Source: Motacilla alba alba (taxonomy: Eukaryota > Chordata > Aves > Passeriformes > Motacillidae). Taken from it: a stretch of DNA of 64,000 nt. Of this stretch, positions 15,001-26,273 are shown piece by piece. Position numbers and translations under genes: made by a program. Below the pieces are notes generated by a model. It saw only the letters and a program-made list of their open reading frames with translations, was not told the origin of the DNA and did not search any database. Where the stretch lies: the NCBI RefSeq assembly GCF_015832195.1, contig NC_052021.1, positions 1,550,001 through 1,614,000 of the forward strand, in the 5' to 3' direction. Every line of letters begins with the position of its first letter. Position 1 is the stretch's first letter.

Positions 15001-15427
15001 CTGAATCCTTCTTAATTCTTCAGAACTTTTATTCTGCATTATTCTTGAAGAAATAAAGCCATTTCTCTTAACTCAAAATAAATCCAGTCTATTCCTTAAC
15101 AAAACATTTTTAACAGCCCACAAGAAAAATCAAACGCTGTCTCATACAACATCATTTTGATGAAAAAAAAGAGCACCCCTGTGCTAATTTCTATGTATTC
15201 TTGTGCCACAGCAAACAAGTCTGGAAAACAGAAGTCTCGAGTAAAGAAAGCAAAGTCTAATGCAGTGCTGAGTGCTCCGGCCAAGTACAGACGGCAAATG
15301 TCATTGCAGTACCTCAAAAAACAGCTGGGGTTTTTTAACTTACATTTTCAAGCAGACAAACTGCCGCAGGATTCCCAGAAAATGGCCGGTTTGTGAATGC
15401 ATCAACCGTAAAAATTGGAATCTGCAT
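3031..15427 (-). CDS. PBLD: PBLD, phenazine biosynthesis-like domain-containing protein (PhzF family), 9 coding exons
   Basis: The joined exons are 15427-15344, 13366-13267, 11586-11488, 10949-10840, 10691-10662, 10140-10052, 8966-8794, 7982-7920 and 3143-3031. They sum to 861 nt, or 286 aa plus TGA; the human protein is 288 aa as I recall it. Every junction has a GT donor and AG acceptor and keeps frame. The N-terminus [19 protein letters not shown] is the PhzF start. Glu46 in NLSETAF matches the catalytic acid position of the family. Later hallmarks are [16 protein letters not shown] (exon 3), [20 protein letters not shown] (exon 7) and [11 protein letters not shown] (exon 8). The family has an isomerase/epimerase-like fold. 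The physiological substrate of the vertebrate protein is not settled, and a role in TGF-beta signalling has been reported. The start codon is the only in-frame ATG giving the family N-terminus. An AG just before GTGCACACGACAATG may be an acceptor from a non-coding first exon inside the CpG island. The last intron is long (about 4.8 kb) and I saw no further exon in it. Confidence 0.95.
3144..7919 (-). other. PBLD: Long last intron of PBLD
   Basis: The stretch lies between the penultimate and last coding exons. The exon ends join as ATG CTT G | CT TTT CAA, giving MLAFQC, which matches the family (human MHAFQC). I see no further exon, known repeat or RNA gene here. Short open frames (for example 3956-4219 plus and 5746-6057 minus) are unrecognised and lack splice-consistent context. 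Confidence 0.7.
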
Positions 15428-15620
15428 TGTCGTGTGCACCTGCTTAGCCGCAGGCTGTGCTCCAGGTGCTCTCTAACCTGTTTCGCCCAGGAGGCCAGCA
15501 CAACGCCAAGTTAATGCTTTCCTGACGGCAGGCGGAGCCAGCGGCCCCATCCCGTCACTTCCTAGCGCCGACACGGATTGAGACTCCTTCCTACGCCCCT
15601 GACGCTCCGCACTGATTCAT

Positions 15621-15653
15621 TCTTTTCTTTTTTTCTTTTTTTTTTTTTTTTTT
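15621..15653 (+). repeat. Poly-T tract at the CpG-island edge
   Basis: A nearly pure T run of about 33 bp separates the PBLD-proximal sequence from the CpG island. Confidence 0.9.
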
Positions 15654-16559
15654 AATTAAAGCACGCATTTTAACCTCCCTTGCTACCAGCCCCTGAATGC
15701 CTCAGCGCGCCCGTTCACCACAGCGGCCGGCCCCGCACGGTGTGCCCCGCACTGAGGGAGGCGGGATCCTGCCCGGCTCGGCAGCTTTGCCGAGGAGACG
15801 TGGGCAGCAGCCATCGCGTGCGCGATGAGGCTCCCTCATCCTCACTCCCTCCCAAAGCTGCGCCGAGGGAGAGGGATACGCTGAGCGAGGCACAAGCTCC
15901 AGAGCACGACCGGCCGGAGCCGGCACCATCGGCGCGGCCGCGAGGCGATGGCGGCGCCGTGAGGCGATGCCCGGGCACGCGCGCGCCCCGCCCCCGCCCC
16001 GGGCCGCGCGCGCTCCCGCTTGGCGCCAAAACGAGCGGCGGCGGCCGCGTGACGGAGGGAGGAGCGCGCACGCGCCCGGGCGGCCCCTCAGCAGAGGAGG
16101 CGGCGAAAGGCAAAGGCGGAACGCCCCCCCCCCCCACTCCGCATGCGCAGTCGCTTCCTTCCAGCCCCCTCCCCCCCCACCCCTCTCTCCCCCCGCGAGT
16201 CGCGCGTGCGCGGGAGCCGCCCAGGCGGGTGTGAGGCGGCGCGCGGTGCGGGTATCGCGATAGTCGCGCGGCCCGGACGCTCCGCTGCCCGTGGGCGCTG
16301 CGCAGGTGTGGGCCCGCCGGACGGCTCGGCACTGAGCGAGGAGGCGCGTCCAGCCCGGCGCGAGCGGCTGCGGGGCACGGCCAGGGGTGCGCGAGAGGCT
16401 CGCGGTGAGCGGACAGGGCGAGCGGGCCGGGCGAGCGGCGGCGGGGCCCGCTCGGGGGGGTTCGGCGGGCCAGGGGTGCGGACGGCGGGGGCTCGGGGCC
16501 CGGCCGGCGCCGGGTCGGGCCCGGCGCGCGCCCGTGGGCGGGGGAGGGGGAGGGGGAGG

Positions 16560-16674
16560 GGGAGGCGGTGCGGAGCCTCGTTCCCGATCGCGGCCGCCAT
16601 TTTGAGCGGTGCAGCCGAGGGCGGCGGCGGCGGCGGCGGCCCCGGGAGAGCGGCGGGCGGGGGATCCTGCGGCG
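16560..16674 (+). other. HNRNPH3: Probable non-coding first exon of HNRNPH3
   Basis: A YY1-type element GCCGCCATTTTG sits at 16593-16604, typical just downstream of a TATA-less start site. A good donor (GCG|gtgagg) follows at 16674/16675. The next acceptor in line is at 17403/17404, directly before the exon with the ATG. The start is an estimate. A second plausible donor (cgcg|gtgagc) lies near 16403, so alternative first exons are possible. Confidence 0.5.
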
Positions 16675-17422
16675 GTGAGGGGGCACGGGTCGGGCGGCGC
16701 AGCGCAGCACCTCCGAGGCGAGAGGTGGGCAGCGGGACGCGCGGGGGGGGGCGCGGCGGGAGCGGGGCAGGCGAGTGGCGGGCGCCCCGGGGAGGCGCGG
16801 TAAATGGCGGCGGGGAGCGGGCGGGGGGTCAGGCCCGCGGTCTCGGCAGGACGGCGGGAGGCGGGATCGCGATGGCTCCGGGCCTGGCGAGGCGGCGATG
16901 GCGGCTGCCTTTGTGGGACGGTGGTGATGCCCCCCTGCACACGCCCCAGTCACACGCACACGCCCCCGCCGCCCCCGGCTGAGGGCAGACAAAGAAAGGC
17001 CTTGTGGCTCCAGCCCTTTCCTCAACTGTTGCGCTTCGAGGGGGAAAAACAGCCGATAAAACCAAAACCCACAAAGCTTTACGGAGCGGATGTGCAGTGT
17101 ACTCCGAGTAAATGCCGAGCTTTCTGTGCCGTGCCTGCCCACGTGCTGCCCGCCGTCCACGCGGTGCTCCCAGCAGCGGCCCCGGTGGCGGGGGTTAAAT
17201 CCCCTCGGCGGCGGGTTTAGATCCCGCTGGCATGTGTTTAGATGCCCAGTTTCAAATCCGGAATAAATGAAGCTCATGATCCATCATGTTATCTAAATAA
17301 ACAAAATCTTAACAGATTTCTTTTTGAGGGCGGGTCTTAGGCACGAACAGAAACTCAGGGGTTTTTTTATTTCTGTTTTGGTTTGGGTTTTTTTTTTTTT
17401 TAGGATTTGAATTAAATTAAAG

Positions 17423-20400
17423 ATGGACTGGAGTGGAAAACACAATGGGCCCAATGATACAACCAATGACGGAACAGTGGTACGACTCCGAGGCCTGCCA
17501 TTTGGTTGCAGTAAAGAAGAGATTGTTCAGTTTTTCCAAGGTACCTCCAGTGTAGTCGAAGTGTAGTGGATTTCTTTAGAGGTTTTTTGTATCTTTTACA
17601 CAATGTTTTGTATATGTTTAATAGCTGTTAATGGGGTGGATGGGGAGGGATTGTGTTAAATTAGTTTATCTTATTAAAGATTTATGCCCTGTAAATGAAG
17701 CACAGATAACCGTAGATATAGTAGAACATAAAATGTACCTGATTTTGTCGAGGTGGGAAACATAGCTTGCACATGGGGGTAACCTGAATGTTAGCATTTG
17801 GATCAGTTAAATTGCTTGATTGGTAGCCATATTTTCTTCGTGTAACTTAGGTGGTTGCATTTTTGTATAGTCTAAACAGAAAAGAAGTACGGCTAAATCC
17901 ATAAATGTTTAATGAAAAGATCATGGGCTTGTATTGTTGGGTGATGGGGGAAACAAGGTGGTTTTCTTTTTCGTTGTTGTTGTTTAGATATGCTTTAAGT
18001 ATTTGCTGCAGATGGGAATGTTTCAGCCTTTAACACTGTTCCCCTTGACGGGGTTATTTGTCCTTGGGTTAAAGGGTTGGAAATCGTGCCAAATGGGATA
18101 ACATTGACGCTGGACTACCAGGGGAGAAGCACAGGGGAGGCCTTCGTGCAGTTTGCTTCAAAGGAGATAGCAGAAAATGCTCTGGGGAAACACAAGGAAA
18201 GAATAGGGCACAGGTGGGGATGGAGAGTTTGGGATGGTGTTAAATCTTTATTTTTTGGGGGTTGTGGGTCAGTAATGCTTTTGGGGGGTTGGGGACCATT
18301 GGGGAATTGGCTGTTTTTAAGAATTTTTATAACTGATCCTAAGTTAACTTGGGAAATGCAGTAGATTTGGGGGGTGGGGGAGACAGTATTGCACTGGGTA
18401 GTTTGCTAAACTCAGAAAACTGTTTCAATCATGCTCGTGTAGGGTAATTTGTGATAAATGCTGCTATAGCCATTGTTTTCCAACAGTATGTTTCTCATAC
18501 TGGAAAGACATGATTTAAGCTTAATTTGTACAGCTAGAATTTTCACGTAGTAATTTTTGCCACTCTAAAGTGGTTTTTTTTAAATACACTTAAGATTCTT
18601 ACAGTTTTGAGGAGAAACTTAAGTTGTATGGAATCTCTAGTCACTGCTATTGGCTTGTACGTTTAGCTCTAGAAAATGTAGTATGGCCTTTTGTAAAATT
18701 CAGACTGCTTCTGCCTGTGTTCTTACTGGTACCTTGAAAATCCTCTTTTATTAGATACATTGAAATCTTCAAAAGTAGTAAGAGCGAAATCAGAGGATTC
18801 TCTGACATGCCAAGAAGAATGATGGGACAACAGCGACCTGGACCATATGATAGACCATTAGGAGGAAGAGGGGGTTATTATGGAGCTGGGCGTGGAAGTA
18901 TGTATGACAGAATGCGTCGAGGAGGTGGTGGATATGACGGTGGTATGTTCATCTAATGAACACAGGTTCTCTTGGCAGTTTCATGTTTCTGACATGCTTG
19001 TCAAGAAATAAGAAATGGCAGTAGCTGTTATGCCCATTAGGTTGGATGTATTTATCTGAAAAAACACTTGTAATATATCAAAACATGTGGCCGAGTATTC
19101 GAGATGAATGTTGATAATAAGGGAGCTATTTTCATTAGAATCAGATCTTTCCATTTGCATGTTTCAGTCTGTGTTTATAAAAAGAAATGTACTTTTGCAC
19201 CGTGTTCAGAAATCCAGGTGTGACAGTCTGCAGAGGCTGTTTGCAGAGTGCTGGGTGCCCGAGGACTGCAGAATTGAGTGTTGTGTGTGCGTTGCTCTGT
19301 GAATTCTGAGCAGGAATGTAATCGCTCCTCTCCTTCTCTCCACTGCGCAGGATATGGTGGCTTTGATGATTATGGTGGCTATAATAACTATGGCTACGGA
19401 AACGACGGCTATGACGACAGAATGAGGGATGGGAGAGGTAAAAAGAAATTCCTAGTTTGTCTGAAAAGGCTTTCCTGTCACTCTAGTTGCGAGACACAGT
19501 ATTTCCCAGACAGAGAAAATAGTTTCATTCTGCTGTTTGGTAAAGAAGGCTGTTTAAAAAGGGGAGGGGATTGGGGAGTCGTAAGAAAAGGTAAAGAGAT
19601 TGCTTAGCAGGGCTTCTGGTTAAGGTTTGGGCTGATACTTGGGAAGTGTAAACACCATGCATTCACTGGTATAATTAAGTGCTTTCAGAAAAAGAGTAGT
19701 GATGACTTTTGGCTTTCCATGATCTTAGAGGTGTGTGGGTTTTTTTGGTTTGGGTTTTCCAATAGGCATGGGAGGACATGGCTATGGAGCTGGAGATGCA
19801 GGGTCGGGGTTCCATGGTGGCGGTCATTTTGTTCACATGAGAGGGCTGCCTTTCCGAGCCACGGAAAACGATATTGCTAACGTAAGTACCACGGGGGAAA
19901 GGGCTTCCTCATGCCAGCAGTGTGCATGTCCCTGTCTGTCCCAGGCCAAACTCGGGGAGCCTTCTCAAACAAGTCACTGCTACATCTGCACAAAGTTAAC
20001 GAGCTTTTGTAAAGCTGCTGTCTGAGGTGGGATTACCAGAGAAGTCAGCAAAGCTATATTTAACATTAATCCCTGCACTCTCTGCTCTTTCATCTCCATA
20101 AAAGATGTATTGCAGAGACAACAGTTGCTGTAATCAGTATCCTCATTTTGAGGCCTTTCGGATTTTTTTAAGCTTACCTGATTTTGTGAAAATGACAGAA
20201 GGTGTGAAACTTAAATTGCTTAGCTTGCATATTTGTTTGTTGTCCTCCTGAGACTTTTTTTTCAGGGTGGGCAGGCTGTGTTGGCTTGGAAAGGACTGGA
20301 TCCCTCTTGTAGGAGATCAGGGTGGCAGGTAGAGGTGCATCTGCAGGATCTTGGGAATGCATTCTTGTCTCAGTGCAGATGTGTTGTCAGGGAAGAGGTT

Positions 20401-22029
20401 TTCTTGAGATACAATGCCAGGTTTAAACATAGCACATCTTTGGAAAGAGACTGTCTTGCCAGTGGCACCTGTGTCTTACACAGGCAGAGCTCCATTCTGA
20501 AGCTTCTGCTTGTTTGCTTTTGTGGGTGGTTTGGTTTACTTCAATGGAGGTGTATTTCCTTGTGCCAGTTTGATTGTCCCCTTTAGGGTAAAGACTCTCA
20601 AAACAAGGGCCAAAAGTCAGGCTTAGATCTGGGGCAGTGAGGAAGAGCAGTGCTGTTGAGAAGCAGCTTCTCTTGAATTCCATGAATGAGTCCTTGCTTT
20701 GAGAAATCTGGAAGAGCAGAGCCAAATGGAAACCAAGCAATTATTTTCTTGCCCAGGATGCCATCACATTGAGCTGTTGCTCCGAGCAGTGTGTGTGGGC
20801 AGGAATTGTTTGTATCTTTGCATTCAAAGAAAGCTCCTCGTGCTCTGTAGCTGCAGCTCCCCAAGCTGTGCAGTAACAATGGGTTGTAAACGTAGGTTGA
20901 CCTGATGTTGAGGGTCCCACAAGCACTAAGCACTACTTGAGAAATGAGTAGTTAAATCTGTGTGGTAGGATGGCATTGAACTAAAGCAGTGCACCACTAA
21001 CCATGGAAATGGAAAAAAAGTACCTGGCTTGAATTCTGCATTAACATGATTGGTTTTTAATTTGTTTTTTCCCTAGTTTTTCTCACCACTGAACCCTATA
21101 AGAGTTCACATTGATATTGGAGCAGATGGAAGAGCCACAGGAGAGGCAGATGTGGAGTTTGTAACACATGAGGATGCAGTAGCTGCCATGTCCAAGGATA
21201 AGAATCACATGCGTGAGTGTCGTGTTCCCTGACTGCCGCTTGGCCAGGCTCTAGCTTGGGAGCAGCAGATCCATCCTAAGGTTTTCCCAGTTTTCCATGT
21301 TGCAAACTCATTATTTGTGGCCTTGTGTCTGCTGCCTGTAAGGGGGGTGGGGGGTTGCTTTGTTCCTCTGCTTCTGGTCTGGAAAACAAAACATAAACTG
21401 AGGCTTTTTTGCTTCTTACAGAGCATCGATATATTGAGCTGTTCCTGAATTCCACTGCTGGAGGTGGCTCTGGAATGGGAGGCTATGGCAGAGATGGAAT
21501 GGGTACGCATCAATTGCAGGGTTAGCTGATGCTTTGCCAAGTCTAATGAGTTCCAGGCTTGTAATGTTGGACTTTGGCTTTGCAGATCAAGGTTACGGCT
21601 CTGTTGGTAGGATGGGAATGGGCAGCAATTACAGCGGTGGCTATGGAACTCCTGATGGCTTGGGTGGATATAGTAAGTACAGGCTCTCTTCTGAATGTCC
21701 GGCAGCGTGTGAGCGACTGGGGGGGGCGAGGCTGGTGGGCTTTGGGCTGGGAGAAGGGAAGGAGGGGCAGTGGTTGTCTGAAGCTCAGTCTCGGGGGCTT
21801 TGCACGCCGTGCTACTGCAGCAGACGCCGGTTAAGAGCAGTAGTGCCGCGGTATTGTTAGTGTTGTCACCTCCGGCCAGTTGTGCTGTATTGCCCATCCC
21901 GTGTTTTCTGTCTTTGAGGTATGTATGCGTGACCTTGTGTCATTGTTTGCAGGTCGTGGCAGTGGAAATAGTGGAGGATACTATGGGCAAGGCAGTATGG
22001 GTGGAGGAGGATGGCGTGGGATGTATTGA
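17423..22029 (+). CDS. HNRNPH3: HNRNPH3, heterogeneous nuclear ribonucleoprotein H3, 9 coding exons
   Basis: Coding exons are 17423-17540, 18075-18213, 18755-18942, 19351-19437, 19766-19881, 21077-21212, 21422-21502, 21586-21672 and 21953-22029. They sum to 1029 nt, or 342 aa plus TGA; human is 346 aa as I recall. The product is a nuclear RNA-binding protein of the hnRNP H/F group, which binds G-runs and modulates pre-mRNA splicing. Two quasi-RRMs are visible. The first spans about residues 20-93 and begins [19 protein letters not shown]. The second spans about residues 199-273 and begins [20 protein letters not shown]. Gly/Tyr-rich linkers lie between the domains ([15 protein letters not shown]) and at the C-terminus (ending GGGGWRGMY). 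Only two qRRMs are present, as expected for H3 rather than H1/H2/F. The coding exon starts at 17404 after a pyrimidine-rich acceptor, and the ATG at 17423 is the first in frame. A non-coding first exon probably lies near 16.6 kb. Confidence 0.96.
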
Positions 22030-22233
22030 AGGATAGCCTTGCTTCTGCGAAACACCTTGGAAGAAACAGTCTCTGGTCTACTAGACTTTCTTACAAAATT
22101 TAATTTCTTTTGTATTTTAAGAACTTTATAATGACTGAAGGAATGTGTTTTCACAATATTATTTGGTAAGCAACAGATTGTGATGGGAAAATCTGTTTTC
22201 TGTAGGTTTTATTTGTTGCATACTCTGACTTTA

Positions 22234-22239
22234 AATAAA
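22234..22239 (+). terminator. HNRNPH3: Proximal poly(A) signal of HNRNPH3
   Basis: Canonical AATAAA 205 nt after the HNRNPH3 stop codon, in an AT-rich context. Confidence 0.7.
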
Positions 22240-23236
22240 TTTTTATATTCAAACCACTGATGTTGATACTTTTTATACTAGTTACTCCTAAGGATGTATT
22301 ACATATTCAAGACTACAGTCGGTTTAAAATGTTGTACTATGGTTCCATAAAGGTGGTTGTACTGTAACTCCTATGAACACTGATTCAGTTCTGTGTAATC
22401 TTGGTCTAGTGAACAAATTTAAGCATTCACTTGTTTAAGGGGAGATGGGTAGATGAATAGGTTAGTTTATTTGGTAATTACTTTCCTAAACCCTTTTGGT
22501 AAGTTGTATGTAGTAACTGCACCGCAGCAGAAAGCTGTGGAGGCTCAGTCATTGTTCCAGCTTCTTCCTCCTGCTGCCAGCACCCCCCAGCAGCTGCACC
22601 CCCTTTCTGCCTCCACAACACCCAGCAGCCACGTTTCTTTCCACCTTGCTGTAGTGTTCAGAGCCTGCGTTTCACACATGTAACCTGCAAGTCTGACTGG
22701 AACGGCAGCACAGCTTTTAGCTAACATGACCTAGGTCAAATACTAGTTCATTTGATGCTTTTTACTTCGTATTTTTTTCACGAACATGGTTTTAGGAAGA
22801 GTGGGGGATTTGGAAGCAAGTTACTTCTTTTCTTTCTTGAATTTATTGTATTTAAACATGGTTCAGCATTTTTTTCACTGCGCAGAGCCGATTTGTCTGT
22901 ATTTGTTCAAAGTTTGCCGAGCCATTCTACATAGGAGCTCATTCGAAGCCAAGATCTCTAAAATCTCTATAGGCCCAATACCTTTTCAGTAACACGCAAC
23001 CCAACCACGTTGATAAAACTTTTTGTGCGTTTGTGACATGTAAGATATGTAAGAAGCTTATTGTTTGAAGACACTTAACATACCTGATGTGTAATGGAAA
23101 AAGGTATTTATTCTTCTGAGCCAGTGTGATCTCCCAAATTACCTGCTTTGTCCTCAATGCCTCCCTTAAAATGTCAAATGTGATCTTGGGTATTGCAAGT
23201 CTGTCACCTGTTTTGCTAGTACTGTGTTCTATCTGT

Positions 23237-23242
23237 AATAAA
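23237..23242 (+). terminator. HNRNPH3: Possible distal poly(A) signal of HNRNPH3
   Basis: AATAAA followed within 10-20 nt by a T/G-rich stretch, as expected of a cleavage-stimulation element. No coding exon intervenes between it and the proximal signal. Confidence 0.5.
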
Positions 23243-23529
23243 TGTCTTCTTGTGGGAGAGAGGAGAATGGAGTTTATTTCACCAGAGAATGTGTCTGGGT
23301 GTCAAAGGGAGTGGAAAAGCTGAAAAGGGTAACTGGCACAGGAAGCTTTCCAAGCACTGGAGCAACGTTGGCTAGGAAGGGGAGGGAAAATGAGTTCTTA
23401 ACCACTTGACCCATTGTTGCTCTGCAGAGTTAGGGGTTCTTGGTCTGTTGCCAGCAACGCTGCGGTGTTTCCCAAGTGGCAGTGGTAGCACCAGCGTTAA
23501 CTCAATTGCAGAAGTCCCTTAGAGTGAGG

Positions 23530-24115
23530 TGGAGGAAAGGTGCACTTGCGGGAGCCTGTTGGCATGGGCACGGCAGAGAGCGGCATGCTGCGGCTCCGCA
23601 GCGCCTCCTCACCCGGCACCGCCTGCGGCTCCACTGCGGGAGAAGGAGCGACAGCTGCCCGGGCCTGGCCTGCGGGGAGCGGGCTGGGGCTGTGCTTGGG
23701 GCAAGCTGCAGCGCCCGCTCACCTCAGCCCCAGCCAGCGAGCGTGCAGGACACGGGTCCCTTGTGCCCGTCCTGTCCCTTCACCCGCATCGAGAGCGGCG
23801 CTCAGCCCTGGCCCTCCGCTCCCAGCAGCAGCACTGAGCGGCACAGGAACCGTTCAGAGCCGGCAGCGGAGCGGGGCCCGCTCCCGGGGCCCGGAGCGCT
23901 GCAGCCCCGGCGCGCCCTGGCAGCTGCGGCCGCGGCTCCTGCCGGGCAGCACCGGGCCCGTCAGGGCTGCCGGGGCTCCCCTGGCGGGCAGAGCAGACAC
24001 GGGCACTGAGCCTGGCCGAGCCCTGCGCGGGGAGGAGCGCGAGGAACGTGGGATTGACTCTGGGGCTGGCGAACGCCCCCCGAGCAGCAAGGCAGAAGTG
24101 GCTTCGTTTCCCAAA
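23530..24115. other. Orphan GC-rich, CpG-containing island between convergent genes
   Basis: Roughly 600 bp of clearly elevated GC and CpG content lies between the 3' ends of HNRNPH3 and RUFY2, flanked by ordinary AT-rich sequence. Several overlapping open frames up to about 200 codons exist on both strands. None resembles a protein I know, and their amino-acid composition (Ala, Arg, Pro, Gly) is that expected from GC-rich DNA. It could be a promoter of an unannotated transcript or an intergenic methylated island. No function is assigned. Confidence 0.5.
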
Positions 24116-24549
24116 AGGATTAAAATGCTGCTCTGATCCTGTCTGACAGTTCCGGGTTCTTGTGGGTACCCCACACCTCTTCCTGTGCTCTTCGGACTTA
24201 GAATCAAGAGCAGGGTTTTACAGAAAGACAGAAATGCAGCATTAGTCACAGCAGTGCCCAGAAACCTTAAAAGCAGACCAGGTATGTAGTTCATTTCCAA
24301 GGGAAATGAAACCATATGGAACATCCAGCATTCACTCTGTTCAAGGCAGAAGTCTTCCCTGCAGTCAGTAACAGCAATCTGAATATTATACACTTTTCCT
24401 ATGTAAACAGAACAGCACAGAGGGGAGGAAAAGATGGCAGTTAAGTAATAAATTAATTAATTGCACGTTACAGAAATGCACTATATTCTTGTTTTAAAAG
24501 ATTGCCTATTTTAAATTATTTCTGTTTAGTTGCAACCCTTCTCACAAGT

Positions 24550-26273
24550 TATTTATTAAAGCAATACAGATTAGCTTTATCCTGCCGTCTCTGTCCTGCA
24601 TCAAACCTGGCTGCCTCCATTCCTGCCCCATGAAAGCCCCCCTGGAAACTCTCAGGAAGCCCATGAGCAGTACCTGATTGTGTCTGTGGCAGGGTACCCC
24701 ACTCCCCAGCACAGGCAAAGGCTTTCTAAGCAACTTGAACTTAATAAAGTAAAATACTCTCAGTTACAAGTTTAAGTGACATTATTCTCAGATAACTTAA
24801 ATTTATTTTTTTCCAAAAGTTATTTACAGATTTACAAGTATTTGTGTGGTATTTTACAAAAAGTTACACCAGGTCATTTTAAAAACATTTTTCTTTACAA
24901 AAGCTACATAAGCAACTACACTGAGGTGTTAAAAAGAATAGCTATGTGTCGCTTTTAGGATATTCACTAAATCCCTGTCCTCGGAGAAAAAGCCAAGCTA
25001 GACAAAGTGCAAGGACAGCTAAAAGACCTGTTTGCAGCCTCCCTTTTGCTGCCAGCAGTGCTACTCCAAGCCCACGGCTGAAGGAACTACAGGGCTGGTA
25101 ATTCTGGAGGGGCCAGGGCTGGAGCCCAGGCCAGCAGTGGCTGAAGGGGAGGAGGGTGCAGTGCAGTGAGCTGGAAGTGAGGGCAGTTTATCCAAGGATA
25201 TTACTTCTATTTGCCTATGGAATGAACAAGGATCTTACATTCTAACAAAAGTTACCATCAGTGACAAGAGTGGGTAGACTCAGAAAGGCTCAAAAGTGCT
25301 CTGCAAGACAATGAAGTTTAGGAACCAGCTCTGAAGGTTTGAAAAAGATGGTGACAAAATAAGGAAGAACCTCCCCGTGCAGCACAGAAAGGACGTGATC
25401 CCCAGCATTTAATCCCAGTCTTTCTAGGTGGTTTCTAGAGCTATGCAGTGACTACAGGTACAAGCTTGAGAGCATGACTTGCATGAAAATGATGCAGAGA
25501 CTTGTTCAAGGTTACAGACAATGTCAGAGAAGAGATCTGTGCCGAACAGCTCTCTTTCAGTGGAAACACAGAAATATCAAATTAACAGTTCATGTCAACA
25601 AGTCATTCAGCAAAACACACCTTCCTTCAGGAAGTGCCCCGAGGCACTGTTTGTTCCCTGGCTGAGCACAGCTCCCCTCACACTGGGACAGCACAGAACA
25701 GCTGCAGTGCCATGTTCCGGGATGTTCTGGGCTGTACCAACTCCTGCTAACGCAGAGAAGTAAACGAACACACGGTACTTGGCAACAACTTCTCAGGCCA
25801 CTGCATTCGTTGCCATACTTTGTCCCAGTACAGTTTAAAACCAGCTACTGCAGGGTTTTGCTTCACAACAGCCTGTCACAGGCACAGGATTAGGTTGGAC
25901 TTGTGGCACACCAGCCTGTAAGAGTATCACCTTTCTCTAGATCATCCTAACAACTAAAATATTGATCCAATACACATTAACACTGAGTCTCCTGTATAAA
26001 CTGCCCTGCTTCCTCCCAAAAAATACCTGCTGAGCCATTTGGCAGACCAACATACCCTTCTGGGGTTTTCTTCTTTTTAGATGTGCATTTTCTACATTTG
26101 GGTCCCATTGTCTCCATTTGTTTCAAGAGGAAGCAGAGAAGTAACTCGTCCACAGTACCGTGAAATTCCAACTTCCCGCTGCTTACCTCAAAGTCTGGAA
26201 ATACTGTTGTACATTCTTTAGTTGGTGTGGTGGTTTTTACAGGATGAGCTAAACAGCAGAATGAATAAATATC
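24550..26273 (-). other. RUFY2: Probable RUFY2 3' untranslated region
   Basis: The RUFY2 stop is at 26274-26276 (TAA). On the minus strand AATAAA signals are found at 24802-24807 and 24552-24557, giving a plausible UTR of about 1.5-1.7 kb. No coding exon is visible in this stretch. The end point is uncertain because signals in AT-rich DNA are common. Confidence 0.45.

Larger units (their letters stand above)
15430..16900. promoter_or_regulatory. CpG-island bidirectional promoter between PBLD and HNRNPH3
   Basis: This strongly GC- and CpG-rich block lies between the divergent coding starts of PBLD (15427, minus) and HNRNPH3 (17423, plus). It holds NRF1-like sites (GCATGCGCA at about 16141-16149; CGCGTGCGC near 16203; GCGCACGCGC near 16066), a palindrome TATCGCGATA at 16253-16262, G/C boxes, and a YY1-type element at 16593-16604. 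I see no clear TATA box. Such islands usually drive ubiquitous, dispersed transcription. A poly-T/A tract at 15621-15653 marks the PBLD-side border. Long open frames on both strands here are by-products of high GC and lack family resemblance. Confidence 0.75.
22030..23260 (+). other. HNRNPH3: HNRNPH3 3' untranslated region with two poly(A) signals
   Basis: The stop codon ends at 22029. AATAAA occurs at 22234-22239, about 205 nt downstream, and again at 23237-23242, followed by a GT-rich stretch. Two mRNA 3' ends of about 0.2 and 1.2 kb are therefore plausible. The signals and spacing are visible; actual use is inferred. Confidence 0.6.

Noticed and set aside
15702..17277. Very long minus-strand frames (412 and 520 codons) and several plus-strand frames over the CpG island
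   Set aside because: Composition is Pro/Arg/Ala/Gly from GC-rich DNA, frames overlap on both strands, and no domain or family resemblance exists; this is promoter DNA.
21205..21897. 230-codon minus-strand frame across HNRNPH3
   Set aside because: Antisense shadow over the exons at 21422 and 21586 and the introns between; Ser/Thr/Gln-rich reverse reading of Gly-rich coding sequence.
23440..24393. Frames of up to 198 codons on both strands in the 23.5-24.1 kb GC island
   Set aside because: Overlapping on both strands with GC-driven composition and no homology recognised; kept only as an island of unknown role.
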